Positions 1 through 6,876 are shown, counted from the stretch's first letter. The stretch: 11,111 bases of DNA from an uncultured Gammaproteobacteria bacterium (GCA_903897205.1 CAIUAS010000097.1:1-11111); one strand, 5' to 3'. Notes: a model not told the origin generated them from the letters alone. Made by a program: numbers and translations.

Positions 1-188
1 ATACTTTGTGATAGCTTAGCGACTTCCAATGGATTTTGGGTATCGACATACAGCCAAACCATGGCTAAAACAGACACCAAGGGTAGTGAAGCTAAAAAAG
101 CCCCTAAAAAAGCGTTTCGCTTGGATAATTCAGAAACTGCTGCGATAATGAGCGCAGAAATAAACACTTTGAAACAAAAGTACAACAT
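1..188 (-). CDS. DUF3147-like inner membrane protein, N-terminal part
   Basis: This is a leftward reading frame that runs off the left edge, so only the first 62 codons are visible. It starts MLYFCFKVFISALIIAAVSE and continues with two strongly hydrophobic stretches, about residues 5-19 and 27-47, joined by a short basic loop (SKRN). The segment GAFLASLPLVSVLAMVWLYV followed by a DTQNP-type turn matches what I remember of the small DUF3147 membrane protein family, whose function is unknown. The start is supported by AAGGA at 197-201, eight bases before the ATG. It is divergent from the lipoprotein gene, with only 36 bp between the two starts, so their promoters must overlap that gap or lie inside the genes. 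The family name is from memory; that it is a membrane protein is clear from the sequence. Confidence 0.72.
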   Translation of the reverse strand, partial: MLYFCFKVFISALIIAAVSELSKRNAFLGAFLASLPLVSVLAMVWLYVDTQNPLEVAKLSQS

Positions 189-224
189 AAAATTGATCCT
201 TAAACTAAACCATAGGAAATACAC

Positions 225-392
225 ATGAAAAGGCTTTTTTCTTCATTAGTTATTTTAGTAGCATTATCCGCAAGTTTAATAGCATGCTCTGCGCCACATC
301 AACCATTAAAACTACATACTATGCCTGGCGAACCCCAAAAACCCAATGGTTGCGTCATGCAAGCAGGCCATTGTAAACCGGCCAACACATAA
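225..392 (+). CDS. Small cysteine-containing lipoprotein (55 aa)
   Basis: This short gene encodes a 55-residue protein. It begins MKRLFSSLVILVALSASLIA followed by a cysteine at residue 21. That is a lipoprotein signal peptide: a basic N-terminus, a hydrophobic core and the lipobox LIAC, with the mature lipid-modified protein starting CSAPHQ. An AGGA at 214-217 lies seven bases before the ATG. The mature part is only 35 residues. It is proline-rich and has a second pair of cysteines (CVMQAGHC), which could form a disulfide in the periplasm. Residue 2 after the lipid cysteine is Ser, so the Lol +2 rule predicts sorting to the outer membrane. I do not recognise the family. It could be a LptM-like or other small envelope lipoprotein, but no synteny here supports a specific name. 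Confidence 0.75.
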   Translation: MKRLFSSLVILVALSASLIACSAPHQPLKLHTMPGEPQKPNGCVMQAGHCKPANT

Positions 393-446
393 GTAAATTG
401 TTGCAACATATCTAGTCTAAAAATGAAACCTGTCGAGGATACTAAA

Positions 447-474
447 CTGGAAAATAATAATGGCCTTATATAAT
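447..474 (+). promoter_or_regulatory. Possible sigma-70-like promoter of the hspQ cluster
   Basis: A perfect TATAAT lies at 469-474 in the 148-bp gap before hspQ. The best -35 hexamer is CTGGAA at 447-452 (three of six consensus bases, 16-bp spacer). CTGGAA also resembles a heat-shock sigma-32 -35 (CTTGAA), which would suit hspQ, but I see no good sigma-32 -10. Transcription would start near 481 and leave a leader of about 60 nt. Confidence 0.35.
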
Positions 475-540
475 AAAAAAATTAGTGGAAATAACCGTAA
501 AAATATATAAGCTTAAAAGTATTAATTATTGGAATTATTT

Positions 541-858
541 ATGACATCATCGCAGGCCAAATTTGCAGTTGGTCAGATTGTGCTACACCTTATGTTCGGT
601 TATCGCGGCGTCATTATAGACGTCGATCCAAATTTTGCAGGATCCGACGAATGGTATACTAAAATGGTTTCAGGGCAACCAGCAAAGGATAAGCCGTGGT
701 ACCATATTTTAGTACATGGATCCGTCCACCGCGCTTATGCGGCAGAAAATCAATTGGAGCTCGATCCAATAGCAGATTCTATCGAACACCCTGAACTGGA
801 AGAATATTTCGATAATTTTGAAAACGGCGTTTACCAAAGACGCCGTTCTACTAATTAA
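541..858 (+). CDS. hspQ: Heat-shock protein HspQ (YccV family)
   Basis: This encodes a 105-residue HspQ. In E. coli HspQ is a small hemimethylated-DNA-binding-type heat-shock protein that affects DnaA stability and acts as a specificity factor for the Lon protease in the cytoplasm. The family signatures are visible: KFAVGQIVLHLMFGYRGVII (residues 7-26) with the following DVDP, and the PWYHILV core (52-58) followed by an acidic C-terminal half. The length fits the family, which is about 105 residues. The start is taken as the ATG at 541, which has GGA seven bases upstream; a TTG at 529 in the same frame would add four residues but has no ribosome site. It is the first gene of a tight cluster, its stop codon lying eight bases before sixA. 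Family assignment is confident; regulation by heat shock is inferred from the family. Confidence 0.93.
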   Translation: MTSSQAKFAVGQIVLHLMFGYRGVIIDVDPNFAGSDEWYTKMVSGQPAKDKPWYHILVHGSVHRAYAAENQLELDPIADSIEHPELEEYFDNFENGVYQRRRSTN

Positions 859-866
859 GAGGCCAT

Positions 867-1367
867 ATGAAAACCTTATATTTAATTCGCCATGCTAAAG
901 CCAGCTGGGATCAACTTGATCTGACGGATTTTGAGCGACCACTAACCCCTTTAGGTGAACAACATGCACATACTATTGGGCAGGAATTAAAACAACAAAA
1001 AGTAAAGCCAGATTTAATTATTAGCAGTCCAGCGATGCGTGCCTTAAGCACCGCAAATATTATCGCGAAAGAACTAAATTATGCCGAGGAAAAAATTCAA
1101 GTTAAGCAACAGATCTATACCTGTGGTGTTGAAGAACTAATGGAAATTATTAAAGCCATTAAGTCTACTTATAAAAAAGTATTATTTTTCGGCCATAATC
1201 CTAGTTTAACCTGGTTATTACATTTCTTATGTGAAGATGCCAAAATGAACATACCCACTTGCGGCGCGATTGGTATTGAACTGGGCATGCGTGATTGGGA
1301 ACATCTTACCGAAGCAGAAGGACGCGTTATTACTTTTTTGCACCCGCCCCTTCATGAAACCACTTAA
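867..1367 (+). CDS. sixA: SixA-like histidine phosphatase (COG2062)
   Basis: This 166-residue protein belongs to the histidine phosphatase (phosphoglycerate mutase-like) superfamily, in the SixA branch. The catalytic RHA motif is at residues 8-10 (LIRHAKASW), with the phosphate-binding Arg58 in SSPAMRAL and the second catalytic histidine, His110, in FFGHNPSL. The RHAKASW...FERPLTPLG form is typical of the COG2062 branch and differs somewhat from E. coli SixA, which removes phosphate from histidines of phosphotransfer proteins. The true substrate here is unknown. AAGAGG at 857-862 overlaps the hspQ stop codon and serves as the ribosome site. The 3' end overlaps the start of the TPR-methyltransferase gene by 14 bases, so the three genes probably share one transcript and coupled translation. 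Confidence 0.9.
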   Translation: MKTLYLIRHAKASWDQLDLTDFERPLTPLGEQHAHTIGQELKQQKVKPDLIISSPAMRALSTANIIAKELNYAEEKIQVKQQIYTCGVEELMEIIKAIKSTYKKVLFFGHNPSLTWLLHFLCEDAKMNIPTCGAIGIELGMRDWEHLTEAEGRVITFLHPPLHETT

Positions 1368-3048
1368 TAAACTATTTGAGCTTGCTCTCGCCGCCCATCA
1401 AGCAGAGGATTTAGCGACAGCCAAAAAACTTTATTTGGAAATATTAGCGGATAACCCCCAACATGCGCAGACCTTACATATGCTAGGGTTATTAGCGGCG
1501 CAGTTTGGGCAATTCGATAATGCAGTAATATGGTTTGAACAGGCATTACGTTTTCACGATGCCGACCCTATTCTGCATAACAATTTGGCAAACGCCTATA
1601 AACAGCTAAATAATTGGGACAAAGCAGCCCAGCACTATCAGCGTGCAATTGAATTGGATGAAAATTATAGTGATGTTTATAATAATTTAGGCGGTTTATT
1701 ATATAAGCAAAATTTATTAAAAGAAGCCGAACCTTTTTTTTTAAAAGCGATTGCTTTACAACACGATTATATCGAAGCACACCTAAATTTAGGCCTGCTT
1801 TATATTAAACTCGATGATAAAGCTAATGCGATAAACCAATTTCAACAAGTATTACAATGGCAACCTAAATCTCCCAGCGCGCATTGGCAAATAGCTAATT
1901 TATATTTACAGCAAGATGAATTAGTAAAAGCGATGGAACATTATCAAACCTTATTAAGCTTACAACCGCGTCATGTCGAAGCGCTGAATAATTTAGGCGT
2001 ATTATATCTCAAGCAAAATGATCCCACTGATGCGATAGACTATTTTAATAAAGCCTTACAAATCGAGCCAAAACATAAAGATGCGCGCAGTAATCTCGCA
2101 GGCGCGTTATTGCAGCAAGATCGCTTTACTGAAGCTATTTTTCATTATCAATTATATCTGCAACTGGCGCCGGAAGATTATCAAGCCTACTACAGTTTAG
2201 GGGTTGCCTATATGGCGGCCGGCTATTTTCCCGATGCGATCCAGCAATTTAAAAAAATCTTAGCCATAGCGCCGAACCATGCCGATGCTTATTGTAATTT
2301 AGGCGCCATCTACTTAAAAATGGGCAAACAGGCAACGGCAATTGCATATTATCAAAAAGTTTTAGAATGCCAACCGGAGAACAAAGCAGCCGAATATTTG
2401 TTAAAGGCATTAACAGGCGCCGCTAATCCTGACGCAGCGCCAACAGAATACGTGAAAAGTTTATTTGATAGTTATGCGGGCAATTTTGACCAACATTTAA
2501 CAGATAATCTGCATTACCAAGTCCCCCGCTTATTAAGACAAGCGTTAACTAATTATATTCCAGAAAATGCGCAATGGCGGATTCTGGATTTAGGATGTGG
2601 CAGTGGTTTAGCGGGCCAGGAATTAAAAGATATTGCTGCTTATTTAGTAGGCGTAGATATTTCACCACGCATGCTTGCTAAAGCGAAAGAAAAAAATAGC
2701 TATAATGAATTAATAGAAGCCGATATTCTTAGCGTTTTAACCGGAAAAAAAGCAAATTATAATTTAATTATCGCTGCCGATACCCTGGTTTACTTTGGCG
2801 ATTTAAAACCTATATTTTCCAGCGTTCATACTAATTTAAGCGAAAAAGGGTTATTTGCATTTACCATTGAAACAGCCGATATACGTTCTTATCAATTAAC
2901 TAAAACCGCCCGCTACGTACATGCTAAAATATACATTGAAATCTTAGCAAAACATTTTGACATGCAAATTTTAGTAGATAAAAAAATCACCGGCCGTCTG
3001 CAACAAGGTGAGCCTGTAGAAGGCAATTTATTTGTGCTTCGAAAGTAG
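1354..3048 (+). CDS. TPR-repeat protein with C-terminal SAM methyltransferase domain
   Basis: This encodes a 564-residue fusion protein. Residues 1-342 read as ten consecutive 34-residue tetratricopeptide repeats (for example HVEALNNLGVLYLKQN, then DPTDAIDYFNKALQIEPK), a helical scaffold for protein contacts. After a linker the segment FDSYAGNFDQHL (371-382) introduces a class I S-adenosylmethionine methyltransferase domain. Motif I is LDLGCGSGLAG (411-421), an acidic residue follows in VGVDIS (432-437), and the domain ends in GNLFVLRK. This order is known for TPR-methyltransferases in proteobacteria, whose substrates are mostly undefined. I chose the ATG at 1354 over an in-frame TTG at 1270 because repeat 1 starts there; the extra 28 residues would only be a shadow of sixA. 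There is no signal peptide, so it is probably cytoplasmic. The C-terminus looks complete although a trpG remnant begins at its stop codon. Confidence 0.9.
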   Translation: MKPLNKLFELALAAHQAEDLATAKKLYLEILADNPQHAQTLHMLGLLAAQFGQFDNAVIWFEQALRFHDADPILHNNLANAYKQLNNWDKAAQHYQRAIELDENYSDVYNNLGGLLYKQNLLKEAEPFFLKAIALQHDYIEAHLNLGLLYIKLDDKANAINQFQQVLQWQPKSPSAHWQIANLYLQQDELVKAMEHYQTLLSLQPRHVEALNNLGVLYLKQNDPTDAIDYFNKALQIEPKHKDARSNLAGALLQQDRFTEAIFHYQLYLQLAPEDYQAYYSLGVAYMAAGYFPDAIQQFKKILAIAPNHADAYCNLGAIYLKMGKQATAIAYYQKVLECQPENKAAEYLLKALTGAANPDAAPTEYVKSLFDSYAGNFDQHLTDNLHYQVPRLLRQALTNYIPENAQWRILDLGCGSGLAGQELKDIAAYLVGVDISPRMLAKAKEKNSYNELIEADILSVLTGKKANYNLIIAADTLVYFGDLKPIFSSVHTNLSEKGLFAFTIETADIRSYQLTKTARYVHAKIYIEILAKHFDMQILVDKKITGRLQQGEPVEGNLFVLRK

Positions 3049-3224
3049 AAGGTTATTTTCCTAATAGTTTAGAAATAACGGCATGGACGCAAACAGGCGA
3101 TCATCCCACAGAAATTATGGAATTACGCCATCGCGATTTTTCTATAGAAGGCGTACAATTTCATCCAGAGTCCATTTTGAGCGAACACGGACACCAACGA
3201 TTAACTAATTTTTTACGTTATTAA
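3045..3224 (+). pseudogene. trpG: C-terminal remnant of trpG/pabA (glutamine amidotransferase subunit)
   Basis: This 59-codon stretch is open in the third frame and too short for a normal gene call. It translates to VEGYFPNSLEITAWTQT..., then MELRHRDFSIEGVQFHPES..., ending NFLRY. It matches the C-terminal third of the class I glutamine amidotransferase subunit TrpG/PabA, including the catalytic HPE signature and the ESILSEHGH segment. The N-terminal two-thirds, with the oxyanion loop and the nucleophile cysteine (GVCLGHQ-type motif), is absent, so it cannot release ammonia from glutamine. Homology starts about where YHSL would precede it and directly abuts the stop of the TPR-methyltransferase gene (four-base overlap). 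No start codon or ribosome site precedes it; the first internal ATG is at 3117. The stop at 3222-3224 touches the trpD ATG, preserving the usual trpG-trpD junction. A deletion or recombination removed the rest; a mis-assembly is the alternative. Confidence 0.88.
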
Positions 3225-4259
3225 ATGATGTTTACTATTCGAACCGCCATAGAACAATTAATACAAAAGCATGATTTATCCGCCGAAGAAATGCGAGCTG
3301 TCATGTGGGCCATCTTGAGTGGCAGCGTCAGCGCTGCGCAACTAGGCGGATTTTTAGTGGCCATGCGCATGAAAGGCGAAACCGTAGAGGAATTAGTCAC
3401 TGCTGCCAAAGTACTCAAAGAATTAGTGTTACCCGTTGAGATAGACACAGATTCGCTGCTTGATATTGTTGGAACCGGCGGCGATCATTCACATACATTT
3501 AACATCTCAACCTGCAGTGCTTTCGTGGTCGCGGCAGCCGGTGGCCGCATCGCTAAACATGGAAGTATTGCCGTTTCTAGCCGTTCGGGCAGTGTAAATG
3601 TATTAGAAGCAGCGGGCATTAACCTTACCTTAACACCACAGGAAATTGCTTATTGCATCCAAGAACTGGGTTTGGGTTTTATGTATGCCAGCCACCACCA
3701 CACTGCTTGGAAGCATGCCGCCAATCCACGCAAGGAATTAGGCATTCGCACCTTTTTCAATCTTATCGGCCCTTTAATTAATCCGGCCAATGTCAAACGC
3801 CAAGTCGTGGGTGTATTTGATCGCCATTGGGTTTTTCCCATAGCGCAAGTCTTGCAACAACTTGGCAGCGAACGTGCCATGGTCGTTAATGCAGAAGACG
3901 GCTTAGATGAAATTAGTATTAACCTGCCAACCCAGGTGGCCGAATTAAAAAATAATCAAATTACCGTTTACACGCTCACACCTGAACAATTTGGTTTAAC
4001 GCGAGCGCCCTTAGATAGTTTAAAAGTAAACAGCGCCGTAGAAAGTTTAGCCATCATAGAACAAGTGTTACAAAATGTGCCAGGCCCTGCCAGGGACATC
4101 ATTGCCTTAAATGCGGGCGCCGCTATTTATGTGGCAGGATTAGCAGATAATTTGCAAGAGGGCGTGGCAAAAGCATTCGCTGTATTGGCCGATGGCAGCG
4201 CTTATAAAAAATTACTTGCGCTAAGAGAGTTAACACAAAAACTAAGCGCCACTAAATAA
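3225..4259 (+). CDS. trpD: Anthranilate phosphoribosyltransferase
   Basis: TrpD joins anthranilate to PRPP, giving phosphoribosylanthranilate, the second step of tryptophan synthesis. The 344-residue length is normal. Visible motifs are DIVGTGGD (80-87, PRPP loop), FNIST (92-96), KHG (111-113), SSRSGS (118-123), HHHTAWKH (157-164), RKELGIRTFFNLIGPL (169-184) and the Mg-binding DGLDEIS (225-231). The family's KHGN reads KHGS here, and the usual SGSAD reads SGSVN. The Asn of KHGN helps hold anthranilate in characterised enzymes, so substrate handling may differ. The gene starts at the base after the trpG-remnant stop (TAAATGATG); a second ATG at 3228 is also possible. No Shine-Dalgarno sequence precedes it, so translation may originally have been coupled to trpG. 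No promoter is evident upstream; read-through from the hspQ cluster is possible. trpC follows after 16 bp. Confidence 0.95.
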   Translation: MMFTIRTAIEQLIQKHDLSAEEMRAVMWAILSGSVSAAQLGGFLVAMRMKGETVEELVTAAKVLKELVLPVEIDTDSLLDIVGTGGDHSHTFNISTCSAFVVAAAGGRIAKHGSIAVSSRSGSVNVLEAAGINLTLTPQEIAYCIQELGLGFMYASHHHTAWKHAANPRKELGIRTFFNLIGPLINPANVKRQVVGVFDRHWVFPIAQVLQQLGSERAMVVNAEDGLDEISINLPTQVAELKNNQITVYTLTPEQFGLTRAPLDSLKVNSAVESLAIIEQVLQNVPGPARDIIALNAGAAIYVAGLADNLQEGVAKAFAVLADGSAYKKLLALRELTQKLSATK

Positions 4260-4275
4260 ATAACACGATAATAAA

Positions 4276-5076
4276 ATGCAAAATGATATATTACAAAAAA
4301 TAGCCCTGCATAAAGCCAAAGAAGTTGCTGAATTAAAACAACACTATCCCCATAACGCTTTGCAAAAACAATTAACTCAAGCACCCGCGCCCCGTGATTT
4401 TGTGAAAGCTTTGCAAAATAAATTAAATAACAATGAAGCTGCGGTTATTGCCGAAATAAAAAAAGCATCGCCCAGCAAAGGGTTAATTAGAGAAAATTTC
4501 GATCCCATCGCTATTGCAAAAAGTTACGCGCAAGCAGGTGCTGCTTGTTTATCCGTTTTAACGGATCAACACTTTTTTCAAGGCCATAATGATTATCTGC
4601 AACAAGCTCATGCGGCAGTTGAATTACCCCTCTTAAGAAAAGATTTTATTATCGATGCCTATCAAATTTACGAAGCACGTGCCATCGGCGCAGATTGTAT
4701 TTTATTAATAGTCGCCTTATTAACGGACGAAGCCTTAGTTGAATTCACCCAAATAGCCATGGAATTAGGCATGGCGGTATTAGTTGAAGTACATGATGCA
4801 AGCGAATTAAAGAGCGCCTTGTTTTTACCGACGCCTTTAATCGGTATTAATAATCGCGACCTGCGGACCTTTGCCACCGATTTAAACACCACACTAAATT
4901 TAGCTCGCCAGTTACCGAAAGCTCACTTGTTAATTACCGAAAGCGGCATCCATACGGCAGAAGACGTTGCTTTATTACAGCAACATGGAATTAATGCCTT
5001 TTTAGTGGGCGAAGCATTTATGCGAGCGCCCGATCCAGGAGAGCAGTTAAAAACGTTATTTAGAAAAACGCCGTGA
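4276..5076 (+). CDS. trpC: Indole-3-glycerol phosphate synthase
   Basis: TrpC closes the indole ring of carboxyphenylamino-deoxyribulose phosphate with loss of CO2 and water, the fourth step of tryptophan synthesis. The 266-residue protein is a single-domain TIM barrel without a TrpF fusion, so TrpF must come from another locus. Catalytic positions are all present: Glu60 and Lys62 in AEIKKASPSKG, Lys122 in LLRKDFIID, Glu171 in LVEVHD, Asn192 in GINNRDL, and Glu222-Ser223 in ITESGI. It follows trpD by 16 bp and surely shares its transcript; no strong ribosome site is seen before its ATG. trpE, trpF, trpB and trpA are not in this window, so whether the pathway is complete cannot be judged from here. 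The assignment is secure; its physiological use is uncertain because of the broken trpG upstream. Confidence 0.96.
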   Translation: MQNDILQKIALHKAKEVAELKQHYPHNALQKQLTQAPAPRDFVKALQNKLNNNEAAVIAEIKKASPSKGLIRENFDPIAIAKSYAQAGAACLSVLTDQHFFQGHNDYLQQAHAAVELPLLRKDFIIDAYQIYEARAIGADCILLIVALLTDEALVEFTQIAMELGMAVLVEVHDASELKSALFLPTPLIGINNRDLRTFATDLNTTLNLARQLPKAHLLITESGIHTAEDVALLQQHGINAFLVGEAFMRAPDPGEQLKTLFRKTP

Positions 5077-5091
5077 CAAATATTTAAGGAG

Positions 5092-5118
5092 GTTGGGTTA
5101 AGCGCAGCGCAGCCCAAC
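5092..5118. repeat. REP-like hairpin between convergent genes
   Basis: The arms GTTGGGTT (5092-5099) and AGCCCAAC (5111-5118) form an 8-bp stem (one G-U pair) around the loop AAGCGCAGCGC. The pattern GTTGGG...GCGCAGCG...CCCAAC resembles dispersed palindromic repeats found between genes in many proteobacteria. There is no T-run on either side, so it is not a classical intrinsic terminator, although it sits between the convergent trpC and coiled-coil genes and could protect transcript ends. Confirming a repeat family needs other copies in the genome. Confidence 0.6.
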
Positions 5119-5135
5119 ACACAGAGCTGTCTTGC

Positions 5136-6722
5136 TCATATAATGCAATGGCGATAACGGCTTTCAATATCATCAATAATGTCAATAGACTCGGTTTTTT
5201 TCTTCATGTTATCTTTTGTTGGTTCAGCTTTATCAGTTGTATTTATCGAAAAAAAGGTAAATTTTCTTTTTACTTCTAAGGCTAAATAATGGGGTGATTT
5301 TTCTTGTTTAGTAGCTACAGTTGTATATTTCCATTCGGCAATAATAGTACTTATATATTTATTGCTATAGCGGTTTTCAAATAAATTATCTTTTAAAGCA
5401 ACCAAAGCATCTATTTTAGTTTGTATTTCCTTTTTGTCGAGAAGCGGAGAATATTTAGCAAGTTTAAGAGAGTTAATTTTTTTATCTAATTTTTTACAGA
5501 TAGTAAGCCATATTTCGGTGCTAACCAATTTATCAGTAAAATCATTTAGAGATTGGTAGTTATTTTTTAATTCCTTAATTTTAGTATCATTAGCGATAAT
5601 TATTTTTTGTTGCTCCGCTAAATTTATTTTTTGGCCATCTAATTCTTTGCGTAGTATTCGTTGCTGATCGCATTCTTGTTTTACTGAATGAAGTAAAGCC
5701 CTTCTGTTTTGAATAATGTTTTCTTTAAGAAATTGATGATAAGCACTAGCTGATGGTTTAAAATTAGGATTAGATACGGCTAGTTCTTTATGAACTTGGT
5801 TTAATTTAAGGGCTTTATTCTTTAATTTATAATTCTGTTCGCTTAATTCTTTTATTTGTTGTTTGTGGTCATATAGAACTATCTCATTATTTAGCATTTC
5901 ATCGAAATTTGCTGTGTTTGCAGAATGCTTAGGCAAGGCTTTATGATAAGTACTTAAAATTTTATATAAACTATTCCCATATTCTTTATAATAGTTAAGC
6001 AAATCGGTTAGCTTCTTATCAAGCTTGGCGTGGGTAGTTTTTTTATTTTTTGCGGCAGTTAAATATATCTTCAATTTTGCGTCAAATTTACTGATAAACG
6101 CGTCAATAATTTCTTTACTACGAATGTCTAATTGAGCTTTTAGACGATCATAATAAAAATTCAAATTATCCATTAACTCAATTTCACGATTTTTTATAAA
6201 GCAGTATTTGGTTCTATTTGAGTTTAAAAAATCTCTGACAGCCTTATTTAGATAAGACGAAGCCGTTGCATTGTATAGTTCTTTATTTTTTGTATCTTTA
6301 TCATTGCTGATAGCATGTATCTGTTGCTGTATACAAATATTTACATAAGCTTTAATGAGTGTGTTTACAATGTCAGTAGCTGATTTTTTTTCTTGCTCAA
6401 TGAGATGAGCAATTGCCTTTGCTATCTCTTTTTTCAGCTTCCCTTCGGCATCTAATAAATAAGCTTTTGCTAATACAATTAACTCAAGTACGAATTTATC
6501 TAAGGCTAGTGAAATAAAGTCTTTAATTTTTTCAGGATTCTTAATTAAATCCGCGTTTCCAGCTAAATTACTATCAATTAATGCTTTTAATTTATCTAAT
6601 TGCGCTTGAATGACCGCAGGCTTCTCTGGAAGGCCCTCAACTAAACGATTCAGCTGGGTTTCCGGAGCCGCCGCTTTTTCTGTAAGAAAATTAATAATGT
6701 TTTCAGATATCGTTATCTTCAT
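5136..6722 (-). CDS. Lysine-rich coiled-coil protein, candidate type IVB effector
   Basis: I do not recognise this 528-residue protein. It is almost entirely predicted helix and very rich in Lys, Leu, Ile, Asn and Gln. Long heptad-like stretches are visible, for example around residues 290-320 and 350-410 (KQQIKELSEQNYKLKNKALK). There is no signal peptide and no clear membrane segment. The C-terminus holds an acidic cluster (ESIDIIDDIES) followed by RYRHCII, compatible with Dot/Icm signals, which favour acidic stretches and a hydrophobic residue near the end. A perfect PmrA-type box lies 56 bp upstream of the ATG. The start at 6722 has GGA six bases upstream. The gene is visibly more AT-rich than murU and amgK, as many effectors and acquired genes are. 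It converges on trpC. Effector status is inference; an ordinary structural or phage-derived coiled-coil protein is the alternative. Confidence 0.8.
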   Translation of the reverse strand: MKITISENIINFLTEKAAAPETQLNRLVEGLPEKPAVIQAQLDKLKALIDSNLAGNADLIKNPEKIKDFISLALDKFVLELIVLAKAYLLDAEGKLKKEIAKAIAHLIEQEKKSATDIVNTLIKAYVNICIQQQIHAISNDKDTKNKELYNATASSYLNKAVRDFLNSNRTKYCFIKNREIELMDNLNFYYDRLKAQLDIRSKEIIDAFISKFDAKLKIYLTAAKNKKTTHAKLDKKLTDLLNYYKEYGNSLYKILSTYHKALPKHSANTANFDEMLNNEIVLYDHKQQIKELSEQNYKLKNKALKLNQVHKELAVSNPNFKPSASAYHQFLKENIIQNRRALLHSVKQECDQQRILRKELDGQKINLAEQQKIIIANDTKIKELKNNYQSLNDFTDKLVSTEIWLTICKKLDKKINSLKLAKYSPLLDKKEIQTKIDALVALKDNLFENRYSNKYISTIIAEWKYTTVATKQEKSPHYLALEVKRKFTFFSINTTDKAEPTKDNMKKKTESIDIIDDIESRYRHCII

Positions 6723-6736
6723 GGCTAATCCATTTT

Positions 6737-6750
6737 TGTGTAACTACACA
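6737..6750. promoter_or_regulatory. Perfect operator-like palindrome in the leader of the coiled-coil gene
   Basis: TGTGTA-AC-TACACA is a perfect 6-bp inverted repeat with a 2-bp centre. It lies between the inferred -10 hexamer (6762-6767) and the ATG at 6722, where a bound dimeric repressor would block transcription. No known regulator is assigned. Confidence 0.35.
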
Positions 6751-6761
6751 GTAATGTAACC

Positions 6762-6794
6762 ATTATCTCACCTTAACCTTAAGGAAGTATTAAG
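6762..6794 (-). promoter_or_regulatory. PmrA box and -10 element of the coiled-coil gene
   Basis: Read leftward, the sequence is CTTAAT (6794-6789), ACTTC, CTTAAG (6783-6778). This fits the PmrA consensus YTTAAK-N5-YTTAAK at every defined position. Ten bases further is GATAAT (6767-6762), five of six matches to TATAAT. No good -35 exists: the position 17 bp before the -10 falls between the half sites, as expected for a promoter activated by a bound response regulator. The start codon is 56 bp past the box. The consensus is known from Salmonella, and similar tandem repeats control Dot/Icm genes in Legionella and Coxiella. Confidence 0.68.
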
Positions 6795-6836
6795 AAAAAC
6801 GCCAAAATGAAAGTTTTTTTCATCCATATCAACTCG

Positions 6837-6876
6837 AAGAGTCCCGCAGCGACAGGGCCCCGCCGAGACCACCGCT
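6837..6876. other. GC-rich block downstream of murU
   Basis: About 29 of these 40 bases are G or C, in sharp contrast to the AT-rich DNA just to its left. It contains the 6-bp palindrome GGGCCC and begins directly after the murU stop codon. I see no clean long stem and no T-run, so it is not a convincing intrinsic terminator. It could be a copy of a dispersed intergenic repeat or the scar of a lost gene. Confidence 0.35.

Noticed and set aside
399..408. TGTTGCAACA palindrome after the lipoprotein gene
   Set aside because: Ten bases, no loop and no T-run; it can easily occur by chance.
6795..6818. AAAAAC ... GTTTTT inverted repeat followed by T on the + strand
   Set aside because: It is a six-pair, mostly A-T stem in an AT-rich region with no gene ending just before it on that strand.
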